DNA of 64,000 nt, from assembly GCF_000495475.1 (NCBI RefSeq), contig NZ_ASGZ01000037.1:1-64000 (forward strand), read 5' to 3'. The DNA is from Candidatus Halobonum tyrrellensis G22 (GTDB lineage: Archaea; Halobacteriota; Halobacteria; Halobacteriales; Haloferacaceae). Shown here piece by piece: positions 26,513-34,338 of this stretch. The number at the start of each line of letters is the position of its first letter. The first letter of the stretch is position 1. Under the pieces are notes generated by a model that had not been told where the DNA came from, did not search any database, and worked only from the letters and a program-made list of their open reading frames with translations. The translations under genes and the position numbers were made by a program.

Positions 26513-26884
26513 ATGACCGACCTCCCGTCGATGTCGAAATCGGAACGACGCGCCGCCCCGTCGGGGTGGCTGTACCTCTGTCAGAACGAGAGCGTCCACT
26601 ACATCATCGACGCGCTGTTGAGCGTCGACCCGTCTCGGGAGTTCACCCAGACCGAGTTGGCGCGGTTGGCCGGCGTCAGCACGCAGAGCGTCCGTCGTCA
26701 CATGGACAGGCTCGTCGAGATGGGTGTCGTCGCAACCACGGCGGGTGGCCGACGCTATCACTACGATATGGAGAGCGAAGTCGGACGGCTCGTCGCCGAA
26801 CTGAACGGCGCGCTCGTTGCACGAGGCTTCGACGCCGGAGACGACGCGGAGGAGGACGGTGACAGGGCCGACGCCGTCCAGTAA
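26513..26884 (+). CDS. Winged helix-turn-helix transcriptional regulator
   Basis: A 123-residue DNA-binding protein. After GWLYLCQNESVHYIIDALL it has a clear helix-turn-helix: FTQTELARLAGVSTQSVRRHMDRLVEMG (about residues 44-71), then a wing (VVATTAGGRRYHYDM), then a helix and an acidic tail. The recognition helix is of the multi-drug or ArsR-like wHTH kind. The ATG at 26513 follows a perfect inverted repeat. It is divergent from another small winged-helix-like gene, and the pair may be an autoregulated module. Confidence 0.75.
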   Translation: MTDLPSMSKSERRAAPSGWLYLCQNESVHYIIDALLSVDPSREFTQTELARLAGVSTQSVRRHMDRLVEMGVVATTAGGRRYHYDMESEVGRLVAELNGALVARGFDAGDDAEEDGDRADAVQ

Positions 26885-27024
26885 ACCCGGGTCCGACACC
26901 GAGAATACCCAACAACCCGAGTCTGTTCGCTCCCCGTCTCTCACCGAGTACCGTTTGAGCGTGAAATATGCTAGTTTGGTTCTCCACTCAAACAGCCGAA
27001 AGAAGTGTCGATGGCGGCGGGGCC

Positions 27025-27033
27025 TTTTTATTT
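27025..27033 (+). promoter_or_regulatory. TATA box of the DUF460 gene
   Basis: TTTTTATTT, centred 26 bases before the GTG at 27055. It supports both the GTG start and a leaderless transcript. Confidence 0.65.
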
Positions 27034-27054
27034 GCCAGCGTCTAACACGGCGGC

Positions 27055-29022
27055 GTGAACGCCCGGACGAGCGTGCTCGACTCCCTCGTGTACGGGGTCG
27101 ACGTTCAGAGCGGTGACATCCGGGGAGACGCCCCCTCCTACGCCCTCGTCAAGTTCGACGGCGACTCGATCGAACGCGACGTGGTGAGCCACCGGAAGCT
27201 CCGCCGGCTCATCGACTCGGAGGAGCCCGCGCTGGTGGCGACGGACAACATGTACGAACTCGCCGAGGACAAGGACGCCCTCGTCCACTTCCTCCGGTCG
27301 CTCCCGCCCGGCACCCGGCTGGTCCAGGTGACGGGCGCCGAGCGGCCCGAACCCCTCTCGCGGGTCGCCTCGCGGCACGGCGTCCCCTACGGGAAGGAGC
27401 CGATGAAGGAGGCGGAGGCGGCCGCCCGCCTCGCGGCCGCGAACGTGGGGTACGAGGTGTCCGCCTTCACCGACACCACGACGGTGAAGGTGGCCCGCGG
27501 CCGGTCGACCGGCAAGGGCGGGTGGAGCCAGGACCGCTACACCCGGCGGATCCACGGCAACGTCAAGCGGCGCACCCGGGAGGTGGAGTCGGCGCTGAAG
27601 GAGGCCGCCCTCGACTACGAGCGCGACGCCACCGAGAAGTACGGCGGCTTCTCGAACGCCATCTTCACCGTGGAGGCGCGACCCGACGAGATCCCGGTGT
27701 CGGCCAACCGGTCGGGCGACACGCGGGTCGAGATAGAACGCGAGCGGCGCGACGGCATCGAGTTCGACCCGCTGGCGAAGCGGCGCGACCACGTGGTCGT
27801 CGGCATCGACCCCGGGACGACCACCGCGGTGGCGGTGCTCGACCTCGACGGCAACCCGCTGGACGTGCTGTCGACGCGGACCGCCGACACCGCCGATGTC
27901 ATCGAGTGGCTGATCGAACGCGGGCGGCCGGTCGTGGTCGCCGCGGACGTGAACCCGATGCCCGAGACGGTCGAGAAGTTCCGCCGGTCGTTCGACGCCG
28001 CCGGCTGGGCGCCCGAGCGCGACCTGCCGGTCGACGACAAACTCCAGCGGACCGAGCACGCCCGCTACGACAACGACCACGAGCGGGACGCGCTCGCGGC
28101 CGCGCTGTACGCGTTCGACGCCCACGAGGACCAGTTCGAGCGCATCACTCAGAAGGTGCCCGCGGGGATGGAGCGTGGCGAAGTCGTCTCGCGGGTGGTC
28201 GCCGGCGAGGAGTCCGTCGAGGCGGTGTTGCGCGACCTGAGCGACGACCCCGACGAGGAGGAGGAGTCGAGCGAGCACGAACCCCGCGAACTCACCGAGG
28301 AGGAGAAGCGCATCCGTGACCTGGAGTCGCGGGTCGAGCGCCTCCAAGAGCACGCGGACGACCTGAAAGCCGACCTGGAGGAGCGCGACGAGCGGGTGGA
28401 GGAACTGGAGGCCGAACTGTCCGACGCCCGCAGACAGGAGCGACGGGAGGCACGCCGCGACCGCGAGGTGACGCGGATGCGCCGGAAGGTCGACCGACTG
28501 GAGCGCGAACGCGACGAGGCGGACGAGCGGGTGGAGGAACTGGAGTCGAAGCTCGAACGGCTGAAGACGCTCTGGAAGCTAGACCACAGCGACTTCGCGG
28601 ACGTGGCCGAGGGGCGCGACCTCGTGGCGGTCAAGGCCGTCGAGCAGTTCACCACCCGGTCGGTCGAGCGCGCCGACGAGCAGTACGGACTCGCGCCGGG
28701 CGACGTGGTGTACCTCCGGGACGCGTCGGGCGCGGGCCGAGCGACCGCAGAACGGCTCGCCGAGACCGAGCCGCGGGTCGTGCTCCGGTCGGGCGGGCTG
28801 TCGGACGCCGCCGACGCCGTCCTGTTCGAACACGACATCCCCGTCGGTCCCGCCGAGGACGTCCAACTGCAGGAGGTGGACGAGTTGGCCGTCGCGCGCG
28901 AGAGCGACGTGGAGGCGGTGATCGAAGACTGGAAGGAGCGCGCCGCCGACCGCGAACGGCAGCAGACCGCCGCGATGGTCGACGAGATCATCTCCGAGCA
29001 TCGGGCGGGCGAGGCGGAGTGA
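27055..29022 (+). CDS. DUF460 protein: RNase H-fold plus coiled coil
   Basis: A 655-residue protein conserved in archaea (DUF460). The N-terminal 220 residues are a family-specific region. From about residue 245 an RNase H-like fold begins with VVVGIDPGTTTAVAVLDLDG, and acidic residues follow at AADVNPMPETV and DNDHERDALAAAL, as in RuvC/YqgF-type nucleases. Residues 400-505 form a long, highly charged coiled coil. The C-terminal domain (about 510-655) has an alternating alpha/beta pattern. A nucleic-acid role is likely but unproven. The GTG start fits the TATA box 26 bases upstream. Confidence 0.85.
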   Translation: MNARTSVLDSLVYGVDVQSGDIRGDAPSYALVKFDGDSIERDVVSHRKLRRLIDSEEPALVATDNMYELAEDKDALVHFLRSLPPGTRLVQVTGAERPEPLSRVASRHGVPYGKEPMKEAEAAARLAAANVGYEVSAFTDTTTVKVARGRSTGKGGWSQDRYTRRIHGNVKRRTREVESALKEAALDYERDATEKYGGFSNAIFTVEARPDEIPVSANRSGDTRVEIERERRDGIEFDPLAKRRDHVVVGIDPGTTTAVAVLDLDGNPLDVLSTRTADTADVIEWLIERGRPVVVAADVNPMPETVEKFRRSFDAAGWAPERDLPVDDKLQRTEHARYDNDHERDALAAALYAFDAHEDQFERITQKVPAGMERGEVVSRVVAGEESVEAVLRDLSDDPDEEEESSEHEPRELTEEEKRIRDLESRVERLQEHADDLKADLEERDERVEELEAELSDARRQERREARRDREVTRMRRKVDRLERERDEADERVEELESKLERLKTLWKLDHSDFADVAEGRDLVAVKAVEQFTTRSVERADEQYGLAPGDVVYLRDASGAGRATAERLAETEPRVVLRSGGLSDAADAVLFEHDIPVGPAEDVQLQEVDELAVARESDVEAVIEDWKERAADRERQQTAAMVDEIISEHRAGEAE

Positions 29023-29069
29023 AGTGACCGAAGGGAACGAACGGAGCCTCGTGGGACGGCGGCGAGCCT

Positions 29070-29086
29070 GTGGGCGAGCCGCCCAC
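29070..29086. repeat. Hairpin after the DUF460 gene, related to one at 56.14 kb
   Basis: GTGGGCG-AGC-CGCCCAC is a perfect inverted repeat with 7-bp arms, 47 bases after the DUF460 stop. The surrounding sequence (CGGCGGCGAG before it, GGAAC and GGGCGA after it) reappears in altered form after the sulfurtransferase gene at 56.13-56.18 kb. There is no T-run, so a classic terminator is not evident. Confidence 0.5.
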
Positions 29087-29269
29087 GGAACGGGCGAAAT
29101 CGAGTGAACGAACCAAGTAACGGAGCGACCGGAGGGACCGAGCGAAACGAGGCCTCGGAACGCGGCGTACACGAATCCGGTGCGCTTCGGGCGCTCGCGC
29201 GATTTTCCGGGCGACCGGCGTAGCCGACCCGCCCCCACGCCTACGTAGCCGGCGGGCGTACCGAGGGGC

Positions 29270-30016
29270 GTGAAACTCGGCGTCATCTCGGACGTGCACG
29301 GCAACCGCGTGGCGCTCGACGCGGTGTTCGACGACATGCCCGACGTGGACGGCGTGGTCTGTGCGGGCGACGTGGTCGGCTACAACCCGTGGCCCGCCGA
29401 CTGCGTGCGCGCGGTGCGCGAGCGGTCGATACCGACGGTGATGGGCAACCACGACCGCGCGGTCGCCAGCGGGTCGGCGTTCCGGTTCAACGCGATGGCG
29501 CGCGCCGGCGTCGAACACGCCCGTGCGGAACTCGACGACGGCGCGCTCGACTGGCTGTCGGGGCTGCCCGACCGCCGGCGGGTCGCGGGCGGCCGCGTCG
29601 CGACGGTCCACGGCCACCCCGACGACCCCGACCGGTACACCTACCCCGAGGAGTTCGGCGCCCGCATGCTCGACAGCGCCGCGGCGTTCGACTACGACGC
29701 GGACGCCGACCCGTTTGAACCCGCGGGCGCACGCCGAGCGGACGGCGACCCCGAGTCGGTCGACCTGCTCGTCGTCGGGCACACCCACGTCCAGGGACAC
29801 GAGACGTACGACGAGGGCGCCGTGGTGAACCCGGGGAGCGTCGGGCAACCGCGCGACGGCGACCCGCGGGCGGCGTACGCGGTCGTCGACTTCGACGGCG
29901 ACGGTCCCGCGGTCGACGAACGGCGGGTGGAGTACGACGTCGACGCGGTGGCCGATGCGGTCGAGGCAGCCGGACTCCCCGGGCGGCTGGCCGAACGGCT
30001 GTACGAGGGGCGGTAG
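29270..30016 (+). CDS. Metallophosphoesterase, YfcE/MJ0936 type
   Basis: A 248-residue calcineurin-fold phosphodiesterase. All metal motifs are seen: VISDVHGN (5-12), CAGDVVGYNP, VMGNHDRAV, TVHGHP and VVGHTHVQGHE, followed by NPGSVGQPRDGDPRAAYAVV, which is typical of this family. The substrate is unknown; family members cleave cyclic nucleotides or phosphodiester model compounds. The start is GTG at 29270 (KLGVISDVHG). Confidence 0.88.
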   Translation: MKLGVISDVHGNRVALDAVFDDMPDVDGVVCAGDVVGYNPWPADCVRAVRERSIPTVMGNHDRAVASGSAFRFNAMARAGVEHARAELDDGALDWLSGLPDRRRVAGGRVATVHGHPDDPDRYTYPEEFGARMLDSAAAFDYDADADPFEPAGARRADGDPESVDLLVVGHTHVQGHETYDEGAVVNPGSVGQPRDGDPRAAYAVVDFDGDGPAVDERRVEYDVDAVADAVEAAGLPGRLAERLYEGR

Positions 30017-30097
30017 AGCCGTCGACTCGGTAAGCCAAGCCCGCGTCGGGAGGACGGCGAGCGGAGGGCGGGAGCGAGCCGAGCCGACCCGGCCCGC

Positions 30098-31276
30098 TCA
30101 GAACTCGTCTTGGACGATCTTCAGCACTTCCTCGCGGTCGTCCCACGCGACGAACAGCGCGACGGAGGTGGCGGATGTGATGATGTCGTGGACGTTGATC
30201 CCCGCCTCCGCGACCGGGCCGACGATGTCGGAGATGACGCCCGGGCGGTTGGGGAGTTCCCCGCCCATCACACGGACGACCGCGAAGTCGTCCTCGACGG
30301 AGACCGACGAGAGCGTCTCCTCGCCCACCACCTCGTCGTGGAGGGTCGCCTCGGCGCGGACCGCCTCCTCGGTGTCGACGTAGAACGTGACCGAGTCCAT
30401 CCCCGACGCGACGGCGTCGATGTTGATGTCGCCGCCCCGGAGCGACGACGCCAGGTCCGCGAGGATCCCCGGCCGGTTGCGGATCGCGCGGCCGGCGACG
30501 GTGACGCACGCCAGCGGCGCCTCGCGCATGTCGATCAGGTTCTCGAAGCTCCCCTCGATCCGGGTGCCGCCCGAGAGCAGATCGCCGTGCTGGTAGTGGA
30601 CCACGCGGACGCCGAGGTCCTCGTCCTTGTAGCTCAACGCGGAGGGTGCGATCACCTCCGCGCCGCGGAACGAGAGGTTCCGGAGTTCGTCGACCGTGAT
30701 CCGCGCGACGTTGCGCGCCCCCTCGACCACGTGGGGGTCGCCCGTCATCACCCCCTCGACGTCGGTGACGATCACCACCTCGTCGGCGTCCATGTAGTTG
30801 CCGAGCATCACCGCCGTGGTGTCGGAGCCGCCGCGGCCGAGCGTGGTGACGGTGCCGTCGAGCGTCTCCGCGAGAAAGCCCGTGATCACCGGGACGACGC
30901 CGTCGAGGTCCGCGGCGAGGTCCGCCGCGCGCGCGCGGGTCTCCTCGACGTCCACCTCGCCGAGTTCGTTCGTGACGACCGGCCACCGCTCGGAGCCGGG
31001 TTCGAGAAACAGCGCGTCGACGCCGCGGGCCGACAGCGCCGCCTTCAACATCCGGACGGAGGTGCGCTCGCCCATCGAGACGATCTCCGCGCGGTCCATC
31101 TCGTCCACCTCGAAGTCGATCTCGTCGAGCAGGTCGTCCGTCGTCGCCCCCATCGCGGAGGCGACGACGGCGATCTCGTGCCCCTCCGAGACCGCTCCGG
31201 CGATCGAGTCGGCCGCGCGGGCGACCCGGTCGCCGCTGCCGAGCGACGTGCCGCCGAACTTCGCCACGACGCGCAT
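30098..31276 (-). CDS. lysC: Aspartate kinase
   Basis: A 392-residue enzyme that phosphorylates aspartate, the entry to Thr, Met and, in some organisms, Lys synthesis. The kinase domain begins VVAKFGGTSLGSGDRV and includes SMGERTSVRML, TTLGRGGSDTTAVML and TDVEGVMTGDP. Two ACT domains follow (about 265-320 and 330-390), with NRPGILADLASSL and NRPGVISDIVGPV, so allosteric control by end-product amino acids is expected. It is slightly short compared with bacterial LysC but in the archaeal range. Confidence 0.94.
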   Translation of the reverse strand: MRVVAKFGGTSLGSGDRVARAADSIAGAVSEGHEIAVVASAMGATTDDLLDEIDFEVDEMDRAEIVSMGERTSVRMLKAALSARGVDALFLEPGSERWPVVTNELGEVDVEETRARAADLAADLDGVVPVITGFLAETLDGTVTTLGRGGSDTTAVMLGNYMDADEVVIVTDVEGVMTGDPHVVEGARNVARITVDELRNLSFRGAEVIAPSALSYKDEDLGVRVVHYQHGDLLSGGTRIEGSFENLIDMREAPLACVTVAGRAIRNRPGILADLASSLRGGDINIDAVASGMDSVTFYVDTEEAVRAEATLHDEVVGEETLSSVSVEDDFAVVRVMGGELPNRPGVISDIVGPVAEAGINVHDIITSATSVALFVAWDDREEVLKIVQDEF

Positions 31277-31626
31277 CCTACGCGCGCGCCTCCCGTCGCC
31301 GCGCGTCCGTGTGTGCCGCGTTCGCCGCGTACATAGCGCCCCGTAGTGGTGGTCTCGGTTTAACCCTATCCACCGACCCGAGGTTTGCCGGGCGCGCCCG
31401 CACGCCGACCGAGCGCCCCGGATCCGACGGCGGAGGCGACGACCGGGTCGACGCCGGTCGCGTTCGTGTGAGAAGAGTCACCAGATGGCCCGTCACGCGC
31501 GGGCGGACGCCACCTGGTCGCGGGCGGACGCCCCTGCTCGCGAGCGGCCGCCACCTGGTCGGTCCCGGGGGCGCTCCGGTCGCCGTGGTACGGGGCGCTT
31601 TTGACCCGCGGGCACGGCTGGGGAGT

Positions 31627-32061
31627 ATGGTCGGACGGACCCGGCGGTTCGCGGTCGCTGACACCGCCCAACAGATAGTCGGCGGCTTCCTGCTCGCGGG
31701 ACCGTTCGTCGTCACCGAGGAGGTGTGGGTGCTCGCGGGGAGCATGGAGTGGTACCAAGCGCTCGCGACGGTCGTCATCGTGTTCGCCATCGGCTACGGC
31801 GCGCTGTACAAGGCGGACGACGACCGCGACCCCGACCGCGAGACCGAAGTCGCCGGCGTTCCGCTCCGGTTCGTCTCTCTCGTCGCCGTCTCGTACTTCT
31901 CGGTGCTCGTCCTCGCACTCGCGTTCGACGCGCCGGCGACGTTCCTCGCGGGGGAGTACGGCGACGGGACGGCCGCACAGATGTTCGTCACGCTGAAGGC
32001 GGTGTCCGTGGGGGCGGTGTTCTCGGTCGTCGGGGCCGCGACCGCCGACTCGGTGTTCTAG
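31627..32061 (+). CDS. DUF2391 family membrane protein
   Basis: A 144-residue protein of the DUF2391 (TIGR02587-like) integral membrane family. It has the AQQIVGGFLLAGPFVVTEEVW signature at residues 14-34, then three or four further hydrophobic segments (42-60, 82-105 and 118-140). Function unknown. The ATG at 31627 places the conserved signature at the usual distance from the N-terminus; the longer open frame to 31309 is Arg-rich and not supported. Confidence 0.75.
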   Translation: MVGRTRRFAVADTAQQIVGGFLLAGPFVVTEEVWVLAGSMEWYQALATVVIVFAIGYGALYKADDDRDPDRETEVAGVPLRFVSLVAVSYFSVLVLALAFDAPATFLAGEYGDGTAAQMFVTLKAVSVGAVFSVVGAATADSVF

Positions 32062-32237
32062 CGCGGGGCGCTCGAACGCCGCCGGTCCCCGTCGTTCGGT
32101 CCCGTCGAACTCGTCCGGGTCCGCTCGACGCCGTCGAGTCCGCCCCTCTCCGCCGAGTCCGCGGGCGCTGACCCGACGCTGACGCGGAACCGGCCGGAAT
32201 GCGACCGGCTGCCGCATCGGTGACGCCCACCCCCGCA

Positions 32238-32245
32238 GAATTAAG
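32238..32245 (+). promoter_or_regulatory. TATA-like element of the gene at 32269
   Basis: GAATTAAG, centred 27 bases before the ATG at 32269. The spacing fits a leaderless transcript. Confidence 0.55.
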
Positions 32246-32268
32246 TCCACCCGGCCGGAGCCACGGAC

Positions 32269-32862
32269 ATGGATTACACCCTCGCCACCGGGGAGACGGA
32301 GACCACCATCCCGGGCGGGACCGGCGTGCTCCTTCTCCACCCGAGCATCGGCGAGACCGACCGGATCGATACCGACTTCCTGAAGACCGACACCGACCGC
32401 TTTCTCGTCATCTCGACGCGGACCACCGCCCGCGAGGTGGAACAGAAACTCGAACACTACGACGTCGACGAGTCGCGCGCGGAGATCCTCGACGCCCTCT
32501 CGGTCGAACGGGGCTACTCCCGCCGGTCGTCCGACCACCTCCACTACGTCTCCTCGCCCGACGACCTCGACGGCATCGTCGAGGAGGTGGCGGAGTTCCT
32601 CGCCGACTCGACGGGCAAGCGCCGCCTCAGCGTCGACTCGCTGACCGAGATGGCGTACTACGCCGACGTCGACCGGGTGTACGGCGCGACCGGCGACCTG
32701 CTCGACCTGCTGGAGGAACACGACGCCGTCGGGCTGTTCCACCTCTCGAAGGAGGTCCACGACGAGTCGACGCTCGACCGCTTCCGCGGCCTGTTCGACG
32801 TGGTCATCGACCTCGACACCGAAGGCGGAGTAACCGTCGACCTCGGCGGTCTCGACGGCTAA
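32269..32862 (+). CDS. Haloarchaeal protein with degenerate RecA/KaiC-like look
   Basis: A 197-residue acidic soluble protein. The start (ETTIPGGTGVLLLHPSIGETDRIDTDFL) resembles the opening strands of KaiC/RadA-like domains, but the P-loop Gly-Lys-Thr is missing. Later segments (RFLVISTRTTAREVEQKLEHYDV and the DVVIDLDTEGGV end) fit the same alternating fold. It may be a catalytically dead member; this is an inference from pattern only. Function unknown. A TATA-like element lies 27 bases before the ATG. Confidence 0.65.
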   Translation: MDYTLATGETETTIPGGTGVLLLHPSIGETDRIDTDFLKTDTDRFLVISTRTTAREVEQKLEHYDVDESRAEILDALSVERGYSRRSSDHLHYVSSPDDLDGIVEEVAEFLADSTGKRRLSVDSLTEMAYYADVDRVYGATGDLLDLLEEHDAVGLFHLSKEVHDESTLDRFRGLFDVVIDLDTEGGVTVDLGGLDG

Positions 32863-32899
32863 GTCGCGGGTCGAGCGCGGGGTTCACACGAACGCTCGG

Positions 32900-33178
32900 T
32901 CACACACCCGGCCGCTCGCTCCCCGACGACGCGACCGTCGACTCCGGCAGATTCGACTCCGGCAGCGGTGTCGACCCCGGGTCGCGACGCCACACGCCCC
33001 CGCGTCTTCGCTTCTTCGAGAGGACGCCGAGCAGGGTGATCACCGCGAGCAGCGCTCCGAACGCGACCAGCCCGTCCGAGCGGGTGTCGCGCTCGTCGGT
33101 CGAGCGAGTCGCGCCGGCGTCGGTCGAGCGAGTCGAGAGATCGGAAGACACGCGGGACAGTACCGCGCGCGCCGACAA
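32900..33178 (-). CDS. Putative small single-helix membrane protein
   Basis: A frame of 92 codons, possibly starting at the inner GTG at 33151 (83 residues). One hydrophobic helix (LVAFGALLAVITLLGVL) is followed by KKRRRGG and a Ser/Pro-rich tail. Before the helix there is an imperfect repeat (TRSTDAGATRSTDERDTRSD) that mirrors a DNA repeat. It has a plausible membrane topology but no recognised family, so it may not be a gene. Confidence 0.4.
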   Translation of the reverse strand: MSARAVLSRVSSDLSTRSTDAGATRSTDERDTRSDGLVAFGALLAVITLLGVLSKKRRRGGVWRRDPGSTPLPESNLPESTVASSGSERPGV

Positions 33179-33233
33179 GAATCCACTCGCCCCCGGCGGC
33201 CGAGACGGCGAGGGTCGCTCCCGTCCCGTCCGC

Positions 33234-34022
33234 TCACTCGGTGATCTTCTCGAACGTGGTCTCCGCCCACCGGACCGCGTACTCGGCGCCGTGGTCGCGG
33301 TACGCCTCGGTGTCGAGTGCCGCGAACGGCGCCGGCAGGTCGAGGTCGTGTTTCACCGCCGAGCAGGCGTACTCGGTCGCGGCCGCGAACGACGTCTCGC
33401 CGCGCGCAACCTCCCCGGAGAGGTCGTCCAGCCGCCCCGCGACGGTGTCGCCCGCCTCCCGCCACGCCTCGAAGAGGGTGGGGTGGTCGCTCTCCCAGCC
33501 CCGGAACGCCTCGCGGCTGTGGAGCCCGACCCACGCGTCGTACAGCGCGGCCGCGACCTGGTACACCTCGCCGGGACCGCGCGGCACCGCGGCGTCGAGT
33601 TCCCGGTAGCGCTCGCCGAAGAAGGGGAGGAACTGCTCGGGAACGTCGAGCGACAGTTCGACGAACGCCTCCGCGAACAGGAACGAGCGGAACGGCTCGG
33701 GCGTCCCCTCGGCGCGCTTCTTCGCTATCACCGTCGGCGGGACGGTCTGGCGGGTCCAGACGACGGTGCCGTCGCCCGGCATGCCGACCGTGAAGTCGCC
33801 GCCCGCGAACCGCCGGAGCGGGTCCGGCGCGTCGTCGGGGAGCCACTCTGCGGGGTACGACGTCGGGTCGAGCGACTCCGCGAGCAGTCCGAGGTCCTCC
33901 GCGGCGGCGGGCGGGAGCGTCTCGAAGTCCCGCCCCGCGGTCACCACGGTGCAGTCGGGGGCGTACGCCGCTCTGACCGCTTCGAGGTCGTCGGAGAGGT
34001 CGTGTGGTTCGAACGTCGGCAT
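33234..34022 (-). CDS. Conserved haloarchaeal protein, unknown
   Basis: A 262-residue soluble acidic protein without transmembrane helices or Cys clusters. Segments such as GDFTVGMPGDGTVVWTRQTV and FRSFLFAEAFVELSLDVPEQF look conserved, and helices dominate the C-terminal half (residues 115-260). I recognise no catalytic motif. The start ATG at 34022 is directly preceded by three 20-bp repeats (34031-34090) that may hold its promoter or regulatory sites. Confidence 0.6.
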   Translation of the reverse strand: MPTFEPHDLSDDLEAVRAAYAPDCTVVTAGRDFETLPPAAAEDLGLLAESLDPTSYPAEWLPDDAPDPLRRFAGGDFTVGMPGDGTVVWTRQTVPPTVIAKKRAEGTPEPFRSFLFAEAFVELSLDVPEQFLPFFGERYRELDAAVPRGPGEVYQVAAALYDAWVGLHSREAFRGWESDHPTLFEAWREAGDTVAGRLDDLSGEVARGETSFAAATEYACSAVKHDLDLPAPFAALDTEAYRDHGAEYAVRWAETTFEKITE

Positions 34023-34030
34023 CGGTGTTG

Positions 34031-34090
34031 GTCTCGGAGTGGGTCGGGTCGTCTCGGAGCGGGTCGGGTCGTCTCGGAGCGGGTCGGGCA
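34031..34090. repeat. Three tandem copies of a 20-bp unit
   Basis: GTCTCGGAGYGGGTCGGGTC occurs at 34031-34050, 34051-34070 and 34071-34090. The first copy differs by one base and the last by its final two. The array ends 9 bases before the start codon of the leftward gene at 34022, so it overlaps its expected promoter. Weaker copies of GTCTCGG continue to about 34160. Confidence 0.75.
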
Positions 34091-34196
34091 GTGCGGCCGG
34101 CCGTCTCGGTCCGCGCCGGTCGGGCCGGCGTGGCCCGAACCGGACGGGCCGGCCCGTCTCGGTCGGGGTCGACTCGGGTCGCGGTCGGGTCCCGGC

Positions 34197-34286
34197 TCAG
34201 GCGAACGCCATCACGAACAGGATGGCGACCGCGAGGAACGCCGAACTACCGATAACGCCGAGAACGACCATCGTCGCCTTACTCAT
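34197..34286 (-). CDS. 29-residue single-helix membrane protein
   Basis: A 30-codon frame (ATG at 34286, TGA at 34197). After MSKATMVV the protein is almost entirely a hydrophobic helix (residues 5-28) ending MAFA. A TATA box (CTTTAAG, 34311-34317 on the minus strand) lies 28 bases before the ATG, the spacing seen for leaderless genes here. It follows the MATE exporter gene on the same strand but has its own promoter. Small size prevents family assignment; the promoter and clean helix make it credible. Confidence 0.6.
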   Translation of the reverse strand: MSKATMVVLGVIGSSAFLAVAILFVMAFA

Positions 34287-34310
34287 GCCCGCACGTGACA
34301 CGGCGCCGGG

Positions 34311-34317
34311 CTTAAAG
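34311..34317 (-). promoter_or_regulatory. TATA box of the 29-residue membrane protein gene
   Basis: CTTTAAG on the minus strand, centred 28 bases before the ATG at 34286, in the 52-base gap after the MATE gene. Confidence 0.6.
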
Positions 34318-34338
34318 ACTTCACAATCTCCGCGCGGT

